Of a stretch of 64,000 nucleotides of DNA, positions 51,556 to 60,600 are shown piece after piece. The notes beneath the pieces were generated by a model that was not told where the DNA came from, made no database searches, and worked only from the letters and a program-made list of their open reading frames with translations. The position numbers were made by a program, and so were the translations under genes. Source of the stretch: Prochilodus magdalenae (taxonomy: Eukaryota; Chordata; Actinopteri; Characiformes; Prochilodontidae). The stretch is from assembly GCA_024036415.1 (NCBI GenBank), contig JAMWET010001940.1, positions 803,501 to 867,500 of the forward strand. Reading direction: 5' to 3'. The number at the start of each line of letters is the position of its first letter. Position 1 is the first letter of the stretch.

Positions 51556-53195
51556 GATCGGTCTGTGTGTTTTTCCTTCCAGGAAAAGAGAAGGTGCCTG
51601 CTGTGGACGAATTGGAGGAAGCAAATCAGGAGATGACGGAGGAAGAGTGGGCGCGCAGAGTAGCCGAGCTTAACAAACATCAGGTCAGTTCTATTTTTAA
51701 TATACACAATCTTCCGTATACATTAATGTTTGCTTCACTTTTGTCGTTGACCTCTTTGAATCTGCACTGGATCTACAAAAAATACTAAACGGTGTACTAA
51801 TACATGTTTTTAGTTTGTATAGATACCAATAAATATTGAGCGACCTTCTTGGGATTAAGTAGTTGTTAGTGTAAATGGGTGTAATGTATGTTAACAGTTA
51901 GGTGTAGCTGATTTTAAATAATGTATATTAGTTAACTTTGATACAGTAATAACCTTGTACCGATGCTACGGTGGAGAACAGTAGGTTTTGTTCCATGTCA
52001 GAAAAGCACCTCTGCACAGCTATAACTTTTCATAAAGGTACTTTTCATAATAGGGATCAGCAGCAGGGATCACATCTGAAAGAACTGGAAATATACCATT
52101 CCAGAAAGGGATGTTCAGTACTTTGTGCCTGACTACCGTAATGCTAGCACCACTTTGCTATGCAGGACTTGTTGTTGTACTGCACAGTAGCATGGCAGTG
52201 TACACTAGGCTTAGGTCAAATTTTATGAGGTAGTATTGGATGTTTGTATTCCTGCACTTTTTTGGGTTTGAGTAATTTACCACATTAGTGGGCTGATACC
52301 AGTTAGTAGCATCAATACTCATGCAGCCCTAAAAGCATAACAAGTGATTTTACTTTCTGAAATCAGTAATGTATTTCCAACAGTAAGTTTTCATCGAAGT
52401 CAAATCATAATAAAACAAAATGTGAGACTGATCGTTTGTAAAAGATGAGTCTGATTCTGGTGGGGCATTAAAAAATACAGTACGATATAAATCTAATTAT
52501 TGAGTGCAAAGTAAAGAAACCACAAAATGGAAGAGTAGATGTAAATATATGCATATGAATTAACAAAATACAAAATATATAATATATGCTATATACTATA
52601 CAGTCTGTGTGTGTTTGTTTGTATTTAATACCAGTTTGAATGGCATAGGTGCACGTCCGAATTGTGGAATTGCAGTTAAAGTTAAAGAGGTGCACAGGTA
52701 TCATACACATCATATATAGAATCCGGTTTAAAAATAATAATACAGCTGTTTATAAAGAAGTGATAGATCAAAATCATCAGTGTATTTGTGCAAAATGTGC
52801 AGTCTGTAATGCTCTCGAAGGAGAGAGGCCTGAGCATGAACTACATTATTGGTCAGATGCTTGTCATAGGAGCATGAGATGAAGTCAGGGCCGTTGAGTG
52901 CAAGGTGTTTAGGGCCCTGATGGTCCGGGGGTAGAAACCTTAATCTGGTTCTGTGTGCTGTATGTTCCATGCATGGACTGTATGTACTGTAGAGTGAAGA
53001 GTACAGTACGTTTAACAGAGTTATCAGACTTCATCTGACTTTGTTTTAATTAAAAACAGAAAATGGCCTTTTCATTACACTACAGATGGCATTACAGTAT
53101 CTGTTTGGAGGGTAGTCGATTCATTTGTGTAATCGTTTCTCTTCTTCCTTTAGGAAACTGTGGAGAAGATGAAGGTGAGCACTAAGGAGGTTTAA
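16362..53195 (+). CDS. fstl1: Follistatin-like protein 1
   Basis: Secreted glycoprotein of the SPARC/follistatin family that modulates BMP/TGF-beta signalling and acts in heart, lung and immune settings in mammals. Ten coding exons (16362-16418, 36173-36274, 39092-39221, 41517-41549, 44795-44925, 47603-47721, 49494-49606, 51257-51367, 51583-51683, 53154-53195) join in frame to 312 residues (human 308). Order: signal peptide (1-about 18), follistatin/Kazal module with ten cysteines (about 28-95), a short variable linker (97-107), an extracellular EF-hand domain (about 108-225), a VWC-like Cys-rich module (230-265), and a charged tail ending VSTKEV. N-glycosylation sequons at Asn141, Asn172 and Asn177 match known positions in the family. 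EF-hand loops are incomplete, as in mammalian FSTL1, which is thought not to bind calcium there. The coding region spans 36.8 kb because of repeat-filled introns. The paralogue (a or b) is not resolved. Confidence 0.97.
17195..17590. mobile_element. MITE-like element with about 30-bp terminal inverted repeats
   Basis: The left end GTTTACATGCACTTAAGTAA (from 17203) and the right end (about 17556-17585) are inverted copies, with the right end reading CTACATGCACTTAATAATCT in reverse. AATCAGAT motifs recur inside. The element is about 390 bp with no coding capacity. Superfamily and target-site duplication were not resolved. Confidence 0.65.
18435..18830. repeat. CT-rich tract with (CTTCT)n core
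   Basis: A polypyrimidine stretch of nearly 400 bases. The core at about 18722-18772 is a regular pentanucleotide repeat (CTTCT, about ten copies). Long open frames across it on both strands are composition artefacts. Confidence 0.9.
20195..20470 (+). mobile_element. Degenerate Tc1-like transposase remnant
   Basis: Near 20246-20280 the + strand reads [13 protein letters not shown], like the R-LEW-K segment upstream of the second catalytic Asp of Tc1/mariner transposases. At about 20327-20370 it reads [18 protein letters not shown], like the HLWDELERRL segment after the third acidic residue. The two pieces are closer together than in an intact gene and in different frames, so an internal deletion and frameshifts are implied. 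Confidence 0.55.
25060..25155. repeat. Interspersed repeat shared with 56635-56735
   Basis: Contains AAGTTTCATTCCTCTCC and TTCCTTCTGGGTGTAACT, nearly repeated at 56635-56735. A short dispersed element, family unassigned. Confidence 0.45.
27432..27456 (+). other. Strong G-quadruplex motif
   Basis: Four G-runs of 5, 3, 5 and 6 are separated by loops of 1, 4 and 1 bases, with another run of five at 27476-27481 region downstream. This satisfies the usual G3+N1-7 rule on the + strand. It sits just upstream of a long (CA)n tract inside fstl1 intron 2. Confidence 0.65.
27513..27620. repeat. (CA)n microsatellite
   Basis: About 50 dinucleotides with a few TA interruptions at the 3' end. Confidence 0.95.
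30720..31075 (-). mobile_element. Degenerate Tc1/mariner-type transposase remnant
   Basis: On the minus strand the block at about 30740-30890 translates to [16 protein letters not shown] followed by [17 protein letters not shown], then a stop. SPDLN-x-IE-x-W around the third acidic residue is the hallmark of Tc1/mariner transposases. Upstream in the same strand lies a [11 protein letters not shown]...LTQKEIKH piece resembling the linker after the helix-turn-helix domains. Frameshifts and stops show it is inactive. Confidence 0.62.
31932..32024. repeat. (GA)n microsatellite
   Basis: About 46 dinucleotides with a single AT interruption near 31999. Confidence 0.95.
32660..32820. repeat. Interspersed repeat, TACTTGAGTACTTTT type
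   Basis: Contains TACTTAAGTG, AATACTTGAGTACTTTTTTT, GTGGAGGTTTAAAAGGAGGA and GTACTTCGTCCACCACTGCA, a string of motifs familiar from a very common teleost nonautonomous element. The superfamily is not assigned here. Confidence 0.55.
34454..34488. repeat. (GT)n microsatellite
   Basis: About 17 dinucleotides in fstl1 intron 2. Confidence 0.9.
36173..36274 (+). CDS. fstl1: fstl1 coding exon 2: start of follistatin module
   Basis: Residues 20-53. A polar start (DVKSKSK) is followed by the Cys-rich follistatin N-part with [12 protein letters not shown] and CMC. Flanked by TTTGTAG and GTGAGC, phase 0 on both sides. Confidence 0.95.
36345..38228. repeat. 14-bp minisatellite, about 130 copies
   Basis: The unit is CTGAACCACTAGAG. 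Variants carry TGCTGA, GATGA, AACTGA, GAAGCACT or a short GAGCCACT deletion form. An unusual block with CAGAACCACTTCAGCCGAAC appears at about 36891 and again at 38075, implying a segmental duplication of roughly 1.2 kb within the array. A nearly uniform block at 36640-36860 suggests recent expansion. The 14-bp period and the TAG/TGA in each unit close every + frame. Confidence 0.97.
38346..38393. repeat. (ATTAG)n microsatellite
   Basis: About nine pentanucleotides at the edge of a retroelement-like sequence. Confidence 0.9.
38385..38690. repeat. Retroelement-like (L2-type) terminal sequence
   Basis: CAACTTTATTGTCATTGTGC and AATGAAATGCAGTTAGCATC next to a (ATTAG)n tail match the look of common fish L2-clade 3' ends. 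No coding part remains. The family call is from memory of motifs. Confidence 0.5.
39092..39221 (+). CDS. fstl1: fstl1 coding exon 3: Kazal-like domain
   Basis: Residues 54-96 plus one base of codon 97. Contains [19 protein letters not shown], the Kazal/follistatin core C-GS-G-TY-N-C-L-AC, and ends with HDGHCE. Acceptor CTTGCAG, donor GTATGC. Confidence 0.96.
39222..41516 (+). other. fstl1 intron 4
   Basis: Holds the 22-bp AT-rich minisatellite (39673-40512). The remaining sequence is AT-rich without recognisable genes. The acceptor is a long C/T tract ending TCCTAG. Confidence 0.7.
39673..40512. repeat. 22-bp AT-rich minisatellite, about 38 copies
   Basis: The consensus is close to ATGGGTATATGTAATATAGA plus AT. 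Variants include TGTATGTAATATAG, GTAATGTAG and TACTATAG. Minus-strand reading gives a 213-codon open frame (39820-40461) of [13 protein letters not shown] repeats, an artefact of the stop-poor unit. Confidence 0.95.
41517..41549 (+). CDS. fstl1: fstl1 coding exon 4: linker microexon
   Basis: A 33-base exon encoding residues 97-107 ([11 protein letters not shown]) plus one base, matching the variable linker between the follistatin and EF-hand domains (human EKKSVSPSASP region). Acceptor TTTCCTAG, donor GTGAGT, phase 1 on both sides. Confidence 0.85.
42468..44300. repeat. 46-bp minisatellite, about 40 copies
   Basis: The unit carries CACTTACTGTATATACTGTA, CATCTGAACTCCTGG and ACACTCTCAGA. GTATATAC and TGTACA are small palindromes in each copy. 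A shorter variant (CTCATGGACACTCAGAC) followed by CTTCTGAATATTCTCAGA recurs near 42680, 43190, 43325 and 43870, so the array has higher-order structure. Confidence 0.96.
44615..44666. repeat. (CTAT)n microsatellite
   Basis: About thirteen tetranucleotides in fstl1 intron 5. Confidence 0.95.
44795..44925 (+). CDS. fstl1: fstl1 coding exon 5: start of EF-hand domain
   Basis: Residues 108-151. Contains [20 protein letters not shown] and [13 protein letters not shown], a clear match to the FSTL1 extracellular calcium-binding-like domain, with sequon Asn141. Donor GTGTGT. Confidence 0.96.
45003..45470. repeat. Interspersed repeat, CTCTGCAAAATATTC type
   Basis: Starts TACAGTGCTCTGCAAAATAT and includes TTGGTAGAACCACCTTTTGG, both typical of an abundant teleost DNA-transposon-like repeat. 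An (ATCC)n tract lies at 45245-45278. Ends are approximate. Confidence 0.45.
46985..47090. repeat. Short copy of the GCGCTTTTTACAA repeat
   Basis: ATTTATTTGTATAGCGCTTT followed by TTACAAGCAGCTTGACAG. The same start is seen in the longer copy at 49765. Preceded by AATC-like repeats in both places. Confidence 0.55.
47603..47721 (+). CDS. fstl1: fstl1 coding exon 6: EF-hand 1
   Basis: Residues 152-190 plus two bases. [17 protein letters not shown] resembles an EF-hand loop, and NETAINIT carries sequons Asn172 and Asn177. Acceptor TCCCCACAG, donor GTAACT. Confidence 0.96.
47722..49493 (+). other. fstl1 intron 7
   Basis: AT-rich, nothing nameable. A 62-codon open frame at 48669-48857 has no recognisable features. 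Confidence 0.6.
49494..49606 (+). CDS. fstl1: fstl1 coding exon 7: EF-hand 2
   Basis: Completes codon 191 and encodes residues 192-228. Contains the strongly conserved [20 protein letters not shown] followed by [16 protein letters not shown]. Acceptor GTATTAG, donor GTAAGC. Confidence 0.97.
49765..50560. repeat. Long interspersed repeat, GCGCTTTTTACAACA type
   Basis: Contains CATAGCGCTTTTTACAACAG, TGTTGTCACAAAGCAGCTTT, GGAAAAACTCCCTTAG and AACCTCAAGAGGAACCAAGA, motifs of a high-copy otophysan retroelement-like repeat. Open frames inside (for example 49629-49997) have no protein likeness. The 3' limit is uncertain. Confidence 0.6.
50941..51130. repeat. Second copy of the TATGCAAA-type repeat
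   Basis: CATATGCAAACGCTTGAGCA then TTTGGTCAAACGAGCTGTTT, matching the opening of the element at 4175. Confidence 0.45.
51257..51367 (+). CDS. fstl1: fstl1 coding exon 8: VWC-like module
   Basis: Codon 229 to residue 265. [20 protein letters not shown] then [16 protein letters not shown] carries the seven cysteines of the C-terminal VWC-like region. Phase 1 on both sides. Confidence 0.97.
51368..51582 (+). repeat. fstl1 intron 9 with (CT)n microsatellite
   Basis: A 215-base intron. About 55 bases (51496-51553) are CT repeat lying 30 bases upstream of the acceptor CCTTCCAG, so the repeat extends the polypyrimidine region. Confidence 0.85.
51583..51683 (+). CDS. fstl1: fstl1 coding exon 9: acidic helical tail
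   Basis: Residues 266-299. Rich in Glu/Lys ([20 protein letters not shown]), probably helical. Acceptor TTCCAG, donor GTCAGT. Confidence 0.93.
51684..53153 (+). other. fstl1 intron 10
   Basis: AT-rich. The second half (about 52640-53000) contains GGGCCCTGATGGTCCGGGGG and neighbouring sequence resembling part of an L2-like fish retroelement. Nothing else named. Confidence 0.5.
53154..53195 (+). CDS. fstl1: fstl1 last coding exon
   Basis: Encodes [13 protein letters not shown] and TAA, matching the VSTKEI end of mammalian FSTL1. Acceptor CTTCCTTTAG. Confidence 0.95.
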   Translation, partial: ETVEKMKVSTKEV

Positions 53196-54190
53196 GAGAA
53201 GAGAGATGATCCAAAAACACAGAACAAGAGTGAATGCAACAATTCCTCAACTCCTTTTCGGTCTACTGTAGACTGGATTTGTACTGTCCACCAATGAAAA
53301 AAGTGGTCTTTCTATATATTGTTTTATATCGTTGTTTTAATTATTCTAATATTCAATTAGTACTGTCTGTTTTGATATACTGAATGTGGATACTGTGTGT
53401 AAGGCGTGTTGTCTGTTTACTCAGACTCCTTTTGAAAAAAGATGACTTTACTTTTTTAACTGTGCTGGACGTTTCCATCACACAGCTTAGCATAAACAGG
53501 ACATTTTGATGAACACATGGTTGAACTTGAACTAATGGCTAATCAGCCAACGCACAGTGCTGATGCAGGTTCCATATGCACTGACAAAGCACGGTTAAAA
53601 CTGTTACACCAAAGTAATTGAGGTCCTTATCAGATGTATTTTTTACACCTGGCATCAATGTACCACCATCAGTCAAGCCACTGGCTTAACCTCATAGGAA
53701 AGTGGAATATCTGCTTTAACACTCCAGTTAATCCATCAAGTCATATACCTTATTGGAGAATATTGCTTACTTGCAGTCAAACTCAGTGATATCATGATGT
53801 GGCAACAGCACAAGTGAACCAAAAGAGCTACTGCTGAAGACGGTGGAGACATGAGTTTTGGTGCTGTTTATGAGGATTTAGTAATTAATCTATGTTATTT
53901 CAGAGTAGCTCTACTTTTATTAATCAGTAGTCCTGGATTCTGGGTACACCTTTCCTACACCATCTGAAACCTCTGTCAAGTGATGGGAATTCTCTAAGAA
54001 TACAACAAACTACAATACAGTATGCTGCATTCTTCTGAACCTGAATGTATTTTCCTCATACTCACATTTATAAGACATTCTGGTGAACTGTGTAGCCTGC
54101 ATTTACTCATTCATTTCCAACAGCCTACTGTGTCTTAGAGCACACCTGGCATACTCATGCCAATAAAACGAGTACTGTATCAAAAACATC
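53196..54190 (+). other. fstl1 3' UTR
   Basis: About 1 kb. The likely polyadenylation signal is AATAAA at 54162-54167. A second AATAAA at 54680-54685 would extend the UTR across the 33-bp repeat. No hairpin resembling the primate miR-198 gene (located in human FSTL1 3' UTR) was seen. Confidence 0.6.
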
Positions 54191-54284
54191 AACACATATT
54201 GTATGATTGGTTTTTGTGTGTGTGTGTCTTTTATTCTGAATGACGTTTACCCAACAGATGCCAAAAATATAGTAACTATAGCTA

Positions 54285-54652
54285 CAGGCAGCAATCATCA
54301 GGGGCCATGCACGATGAAAAGGCAGCATCATCTGAGTCTACGCACTAGGCAAGGGCAGCATCATAGGGGTCTAAGCACTTTGAACCGACAGCATCATCAG
54401 GGGCCATGCACGATGAAAAGGCAGCATCATCTGAGTCTACGCACTAGGCAAGGGCAGCATCATAGGGGTCTAAGCACTGTGAACCGACAGCATCATCAGG
54501 GGCCATGCACGATGAAATGGCAGCATCATCTGAGTCTACGCACTAGGCAAGAGCAGCATCATCGGAGTCTAAGCACTGTGAACCAACAGCATCATCAGGG
54601 TCCATGCACGATGAAATGGCAGCGTCTTTGGGGTATATACACTATGATCCAA
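54285..54652 (+). repeat. 33/99-bp tandem repeat with an open + frame
   Basis: Eleven or so 33-base units start CAGCATCATC. Three distinguishable unit types cycle to make a 99-base higher-order unit (for example GGGGCCATGC at 54301 and 54400). Because 33 is divisible by three, one + frame stays open (54203-54667, 154 codons) and encodes 11-residue repeats QHHLSLRTRQG, QHHRGLSTLNR and QHHQGPCTMKR. It lies between the two candidate polyadenylation signals of fstl1. Coding status is unproven. Confidence 0.93.
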
Positions 54653-54839
54653 CAGAAGACAAACTAAAGGACAAAACAGAATAAAGGGTCTTAGTAAGAT
54701 GTTGACCAAGCTTCACAAGCCAGCAGAACATCCTCAATGCACAGAGGCATATGTTCCTAATTCTCTGGAACTGTATTGGAGAAATGGAACACCTCTTTTT
54801 CTAAAACTTATTCCCTCAATCTGGTGTTTTGGTGGTGGC

Positions 54840-55580
54840 GCTGGAGTGGGCTAGTCTAACACGCCAGTCCAAAATCATTTAGAGGTGCTTTATTGGGTTG
54901 AAATATGGTAACTGTGATGAGCATGCCATGGCATATGACATTTTCATACTTATTAAAACCTTGCGGTGACCTATCACGTTCTGCATACACCCTCATTTTG
55001 GAGGAAACCAACACCACCAAGATAACAAAATGTTTTATCATAGGAAAGACATAAGAAAGAAAAACTCCATGGTCTATTTCTCTAAGGCAGCAAGTGAACC
55101 CAAACCATGCCAGCAAAATGCCTCCCACAGAAAAACAGAGCAGCTGGACCCCTTCGATATAGGGGTCAAGAATTCAGGCCTCAGGCCTGTACCATTCTCT
55201 TGGTGCGCTCCACATATCCAAGCTCTCTCTTACGGAGAATATTTTTTTTCATCTATATAGACACCACTGAACTCTCCAATGCACACTCATCTTTGTAATA
55301 TTCTGGAACCTTACTACAGTACCCCTCTTTATGTAGTTGTGAATGGGCCTTTCTTGCTGACAGTCTGATCACACTAATTCTCACACATCACAGTCATTAA
55401 ACGTGTTCCCTAAACCACAATTTACAGCCTTATGTACTGATGTCTTTCCCGCTGATCTAAAGGCAAACGTCACTGATCCTATTTAAAACATTAGTCAGTT
55501 GAGCTAAGATTTGCTAATTGTCCCATGACCAAAGCATCATAGAGGTATGAATTACATAGAGATCTTGTGAGACAACTGGA
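54840..55580. repeat. Interspersed repeat, unclassified
   Basis: AAAATCATTTAGAGGTGCTTT, TATTGGGTTGAAATATGGTA and GAGCATGCCATGGCATATGA look like a fish nonautonomous element. Ends and family are not resolved. Confidence 0.35.
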
Positions 55581-55589
55581 ACCTACAGA

Positions 55590-55990
55590 TGCACTCACTG
55601 AGCACTTTATTAGGTACACTTTCCTTTTATCTACACTTACTGTCCTGTTTACCAAATCCACAGGACCACCACATTATTATTTGGGTGGTGGATCATTCTC
55701 AGCATTGCAGTGACACTGATGTGGTGGTGGCATGTTAGTGTGTGTTGAGCTAGTGTGAGTGAATCAGACACAGCAGTGATGCAGGACTTGCGGCCAGTGG
55801 GCAGAGTCCTGTGACCACTGATGAAGGACTGGGGGATGACAAACTTATTTTGGCATCATCTGACTAGATTCAGGTATTACCAACGTTTGGGTCATATGGG
55901 ACAGTGTGGTTGATGGGCTAGGGAAAAAAACAATCTTCTATCCAGCTGTCCAATAAAAGTGACTTTTATACACTCATTGTTAAAAGAATA
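55590..55990. repeat. Interspersed repeat, CACTTTATTAGGTACAC type
   Basis: CACTGAGCACTTTATTAGGT followed by TCCACAGGACCACCACATTA and CATTGCAGTGACACTGATGT, a motif string common in teleost genomes. Superfamily not assigned. Confidence 0.55.
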
Positions 55991-56089
55991 GCTGCACCTA
56001 GAAGGAGGAGTGGGATTCCAGTGCTATTGGGAAGGAAGAGAAAGGTTACCAGGATCAATAAATGATGATACATTTAGACTGATATGGGT

Positions 56090-56580
56090 AATATTTATTG
56101 AGCTACACATACAGAAGTAGTCTCTCTCAGTGTGGTGTCGGACAACACTGTGCTATGTTTGCTACCACAACATGCTAAACGTCCCGGCATGGAGTTGTTG
56201 AGGTTGTCCTTGTGGTCTCATGCAGTTTGAATATTCTCACACAATTCCTGTAGATTGTGCGGTAGGGCTGGAGGTGGAGTGACCCCATCCTTCTGGTCAT
56301 GTGTCGTGTGACAACAAACTGTTCATCTTGTTGCTGACCACGGTGCCTCCACACACGGATTCGATGGTCACTCCATGACAGTCTGGCACAACATCTTTGC
56401 AGTGTTTGGTAATGTTAACGTGGCGTTAAGGGCAGTCATCATAATGTCTGTGTTCATGTAGTCCTGTGTTGTGCAGCCGTTTGCCAGTGGTGCTGGCACT
56501 AACAGGATGACTTATAGAGAGCAGCACTGTTTAATGAATGTCCAAAATTGTGGCTGGTGGGTCAGTAGAATAAATGAATA
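56090..56580 (-). repeat. Transposon-like sequence, uncertain
   Basis: Minus-strand reading gives pieces such as HRIRVWRHRGQQQDEQFV that faintly recall the RVWR segment of Tc1-type transposases, but no catalytic motif is present. It could be a diverged DNA transposon. Confidence 0.25.
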
Positions 56581-56634
56581 AGGCATCAGCAATAAGGCAT
56601 CTCCTTGCTCACATCAAGTGTGCAATCACAACTT

Positions 56635-56735
56635 GAATCATTCGCATGTCTCACAATGTCAAACATACCAGCCACCAAGTTTCATTCCTGTCGGTTGATT
56701 CCTTCTGGGTGCAACTATTTTTATTTAACTGATCT
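56635..56735. repeat. Second copy of the repeat at 25060
   Basis: AAGTTTCATTCCTGTCGGTT and TTCCTTCTGGGTGCAACT repeat the motif order seen at 25060-25155. Confidence 0.45.
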
Positions 56736-57032
56736 CTTCGCAATATTTTCTTTATAATATTTATTTGACTGACAGCTTGTTAATGTTGTTGCCTGGAATT
56801 GAGGCTTATAGACAGGGTTCTTTACTATTTGCACATTTAGAAAGGACAAACTGGAACAAGCAAGAGTTTCTTTAGTTTCCTAAAGGCCTCCTGACAGCCC
56901 AACATACCTGCAAAACCTAATTACAATCAGAAATGCCCTTGTATAACTCCCACAGCGAAACAGTGTTCCAGCGGTGGGGGAGTTGCGTAAGGTTCTCATG
57001 AGCCTTTGCCCCTATGTTTGCTGTGGCTCCAC

Positions 57033-57066
57033 CCAATTCTCTGCAGGCCTGCAGCCCATATAAAAA
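57033..57066 (+). promoter_or_regulatory. CCAAT and TATA boxes of lrrc58
   Basis: CCAAT at 57033-57037 and TATAAAAA at 57059-57066 lie about 175-205 bases before the ATG, placing a start site near 57090. The spacing between the boxes (about 21 bases) is tighter than usual for CCAAT. Position and motif only. Confidence 0.42.
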
Positions 57067-57239
57067 GCCTGCTACTGCACTCAGCCTTCTTCTTTGCACA
57101 AACACTGAAGCAGGAGTTCTCACCAGCTGTATAATGTGTCTACTGACCCCACCTGATACTGTGTGATGCTCTATCATCGCTCTACCTCATCTGCTTCCCA
57201 CCTCCATTAACAGCTGTCATTATTCCTGGCTTAGGAAAC

Positions 57240-57694
57240 ATGGAGCTCTTCCCTAAAATAAGCGAAGGCAACCCTGTTTTAAACCTGTCACGCCTGCAGC
57301 TGAGTGACCTGAACCTGGATCATGTTGGAGAGGCCCGGAGGAGGCAAATTCAGCAGCTACACCTCACTTACAACAGCTTCTCGCTTTTCCCCACCTCCAT
57401 CTGCCTACTTTCCAACCTGGAGCACCTGGACCTGAGCAACAACTCCCTCATTGCTATGCCTGACGACATCACAAGGTTAGCTAACCTAAAAACTCTGGTG
57501 GCCAAGAACAATCACCTGGATGAGACGTCCTTCCCCAAGCACTTTGGCTCCATGTGCCTTGAAAGCCTGAACCTGAGCGGGAACCGATTCAGGGAGATAC
57601 CGAGGCAGTTCCTGAAGCTCAGCAGCCTGCAGTCACTGTCTCTCGGTGGGAACAGGTTAAAGAGCATCCCAGCCGAGATAGAGAACCTGAGTAG
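57240..57694 (+). CDS. lrrc58: lrrc58 exon 1: N-terminus and LRRs 1-5
   Basis: Residues 1-151 plus two bases. The start MELFPKISEGNP is shorter and more divergent than the Ala/Glu-rich mammalian N-terminus. The repeats then run regularly to AEIENLS. Donor GTAAGG. Confidence 0.95.
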
Positions 57695-60600
57695 GTAAGG
57701 TCCTTTACTACTCTACTTAGTAGTCTTGAATTTAACACAGGCTATGTAAGATAGCTGTTTACCCAGCGTGCTTGAACTTATCCAGGAGTAAGAGCTGGAA
57801 CAGAGGATGCAGAGCTGGACAATATGGCAAAAATCTGACATTGCAACACTTTAATACATGATTCCAGTAAACCAGTAAACGTATAGTTGACCAGTGTGTA
57901 CAAGAACTGTTACAATATATTCAGAAAGGCATACTGTATTTTGAAATAATATATACAGTAACAATGAATGTTGTCAAATTGCCAAACCCAAAAAGCAATC
58001 AAGCAGTCGAACAGCCCAAACCTATACTCAGGCAAACATACTGTTCTGATGAACTGATTTTGCCTCTAGTTGATGTGAAACTGCTTTTCCAACAAAATTA
58101 ACCTGAGCAGGATTACAGAAGTACTAGGCAGCAGAGTGCTTTAGTATAACCAGCATCTATCAGGATAGAAACAGAAGCTTTTTAGGCCCTGTTCTTCTTT
58201 TCTTGATGCAGACCTGCTCTACATAAAACAGACTGATTTACCTCAGAAGTGAGACTTGTTCTTCAAACAGTACTTATGCTGTTTTGGGCATAATGAAATT
58301 AAAAGCAAAAAGTAACTCAATTCTGAAATCAATTGAAAGAAAACTCCTTGTAATCATTCTTAAACAGAAAAGGCACAATTCGTTTATAAAAATAGCTTTG
58401 AGCTGCTTTATAGGTGCACTTTTTCCCAAGTCATTGAACTTTTTATTGATTTATATAGGTCAAAACTGGTAAAAAAAATTATCACTTGCTGCAAAAATGT
58501 AACATTCACTCCCATTTGTCCATTGCATAGGGACTGGACTGCACAGACAGCCAGTTTTGAGTCCATCATGGATGTAATATCTAAATCTTGAAAACATTCC
58601 TATCTGCCCTCCGTGACCGCAGACAGACTGTATCAGAGTTATTAGAAACACAGAATTCCAGCTTCCCAAAGGATCCTGACATCCGAAAAGAGTGGATAAA
58701 GTACAGATGCTGACTCGTACAATGCATAATGACATTACACACTAAAAGGAGTTTCAATCATATTCATTAAAGCACAAACCCCTCAGAATTCCACTATACA
58801 TTCCACTGAGGTACATGTAACTGGTTCTTCAGCACAGGAAATTACTTTGTGTAATGTTTTGTATGATGTCAGTAACCTCAACAACAGATAAATGTTGGAA
58901 TAATGGAAATGAGCTCAAGGATCTGAGCAACATGTGGACTGAATGATTTGAAAACTTATTTAAAACTGTATTTTGCCCCGCACACTTTCAACTTCTCTGT
59001 TCTCTGCTCTTCAAACCTAACCTGTTTTGCTTACAGCTATTACAGTGAAGTCATAGAGACCTATATACGTATTCTATACAGGGTACCTACACTGATAAAG
59101 ATTGATAGGCTTTTGGCATTTTCCCTACAATTCAACACAAAACTCTGCAGTCAGTAAATATAGGCCTACTAAATAATGATTTATGGAAGGTCCCTGTCTG
59201 TAGGATGTTATTCCCAGGCAATGAAGTAAGGAGACTGTCAATGAAAAACACCGTGGAGTAAAAGCTGAGCAGTGACCTTATTCAAGTTAGTCATTTTTAT
59301 AGCATGTGAAATGGAATCATAGCCATGACAAAGCACATCCATTGCCGTCTGGATTTATACTGGCATTCATGGTCATCGTGTTGGTGGAGGGCCAAAGACA
59401 TGTGGTACACGTGGGATTGATATTCAGTTCCCAGCAGCAGGGTTATCTCTGCACTGCTATTTGGGCAGTCTGTTTCTCCATAATGCAGTACCTATTCAAT
59501 GGCTCTATATGTAATATCACTAAATACTAAATAGACTACACTATACACTAAATAGAATTATTTCTGCAGTGCATTCACTCGCTTTTGGTTCGAGTGGCGC
59601 AATGTATCACGCGTCAGTCGTTATCCCAGTAATGATGTTTGCAGAATGACACTGCAAAAATGCAGACAGTACGATGGTCTGTCTAGAGATAACAATACCA
59701 TTATACGGGCAATACTATTATATTATACAGTGCCCTTCCACTATACTACACTACTATTGTTGATTTTATATGTTTGTCTTATTATTGAAACTCACAGTCC
59801 AGTAAATTCCATGAAAAACTGCCCTTACACAAGCAGAGGGAATATTGATTCATAAGTGACTGAACTCTTGGGTTTATCTGAACCTGTAAGCTATAATTAG
59901 ATCCTAGAGTTTCAACATCCTTCTGCTGAATTTTGACCTGTTTGTTTTAGGTGTAATATGTAATTATATCTGGAGTTTAGACTTAGAGAGTCATGTAGTA
60001 TAGAAAACCCAACTTTCCTCGCTTAACATTGTCAGAGTTGCCATAAAAATGACAGGCTACATGGGAACAGCCCGCATTAACATTGAAGTGATAGGGAATG
60101 TTGTTACTGCAGACAGACTGCAGTAACAACAGACTAGCAGAGTTAGTAGAGTGGAAGATCTGAGGACTAAAGGGATTAAATGCTGTGCTGTTTTAGACTG
60201 TCAGGATGAAAGTGTCGCAGTGTAACTTGCTAAAGGGTCCAGACATCAGGGAGGAGTGAATAACCTTGAGGATTTTAGTCCAAGTTTGTTTCACATTTCA
60301 CACTGCAATGGAAAAAGCTCTGTACTCCAGAAGTAGAATAACGCAGTCATGAACATAGCATTGAGGTAACCTGCCCACTCATTCTGTGTTGTTGTGTTGG
60401 CTGTAGGCTGGAGATGCTTTATCTGGGTGGGAACTTGATCTCCTCCATTCCTCTTGAACTGGCCAACCTGCGCTGCCTCAGATACCTGGTGCTATGTGAT
60501 AACTGCATCCAGAGCATCCCGCCACAGCTTAGCAGGTGATGTCTTACAGAAGATTTTCTTCCTCTCAACTGTTTGTGATATGTGCTGTGATTAAATTCGT

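Larger units (their letters stand above)
54700..57030. other. Intergenic DNA between fstl1 and lrrc58
   Basis: Largely built of interspersed repeats (54840-55580, 55590-55990, 56090-56580, 56635-56735). No gene recognised. Confidence 0.65.

Noticed and set aside
53196..54190. A miR-198 counterpart in the fstl1 3' UTR
   Set aside because: No suitable hairpin or matching seed region was seen; the human microRNA gene appears restricted to mammals/primates.
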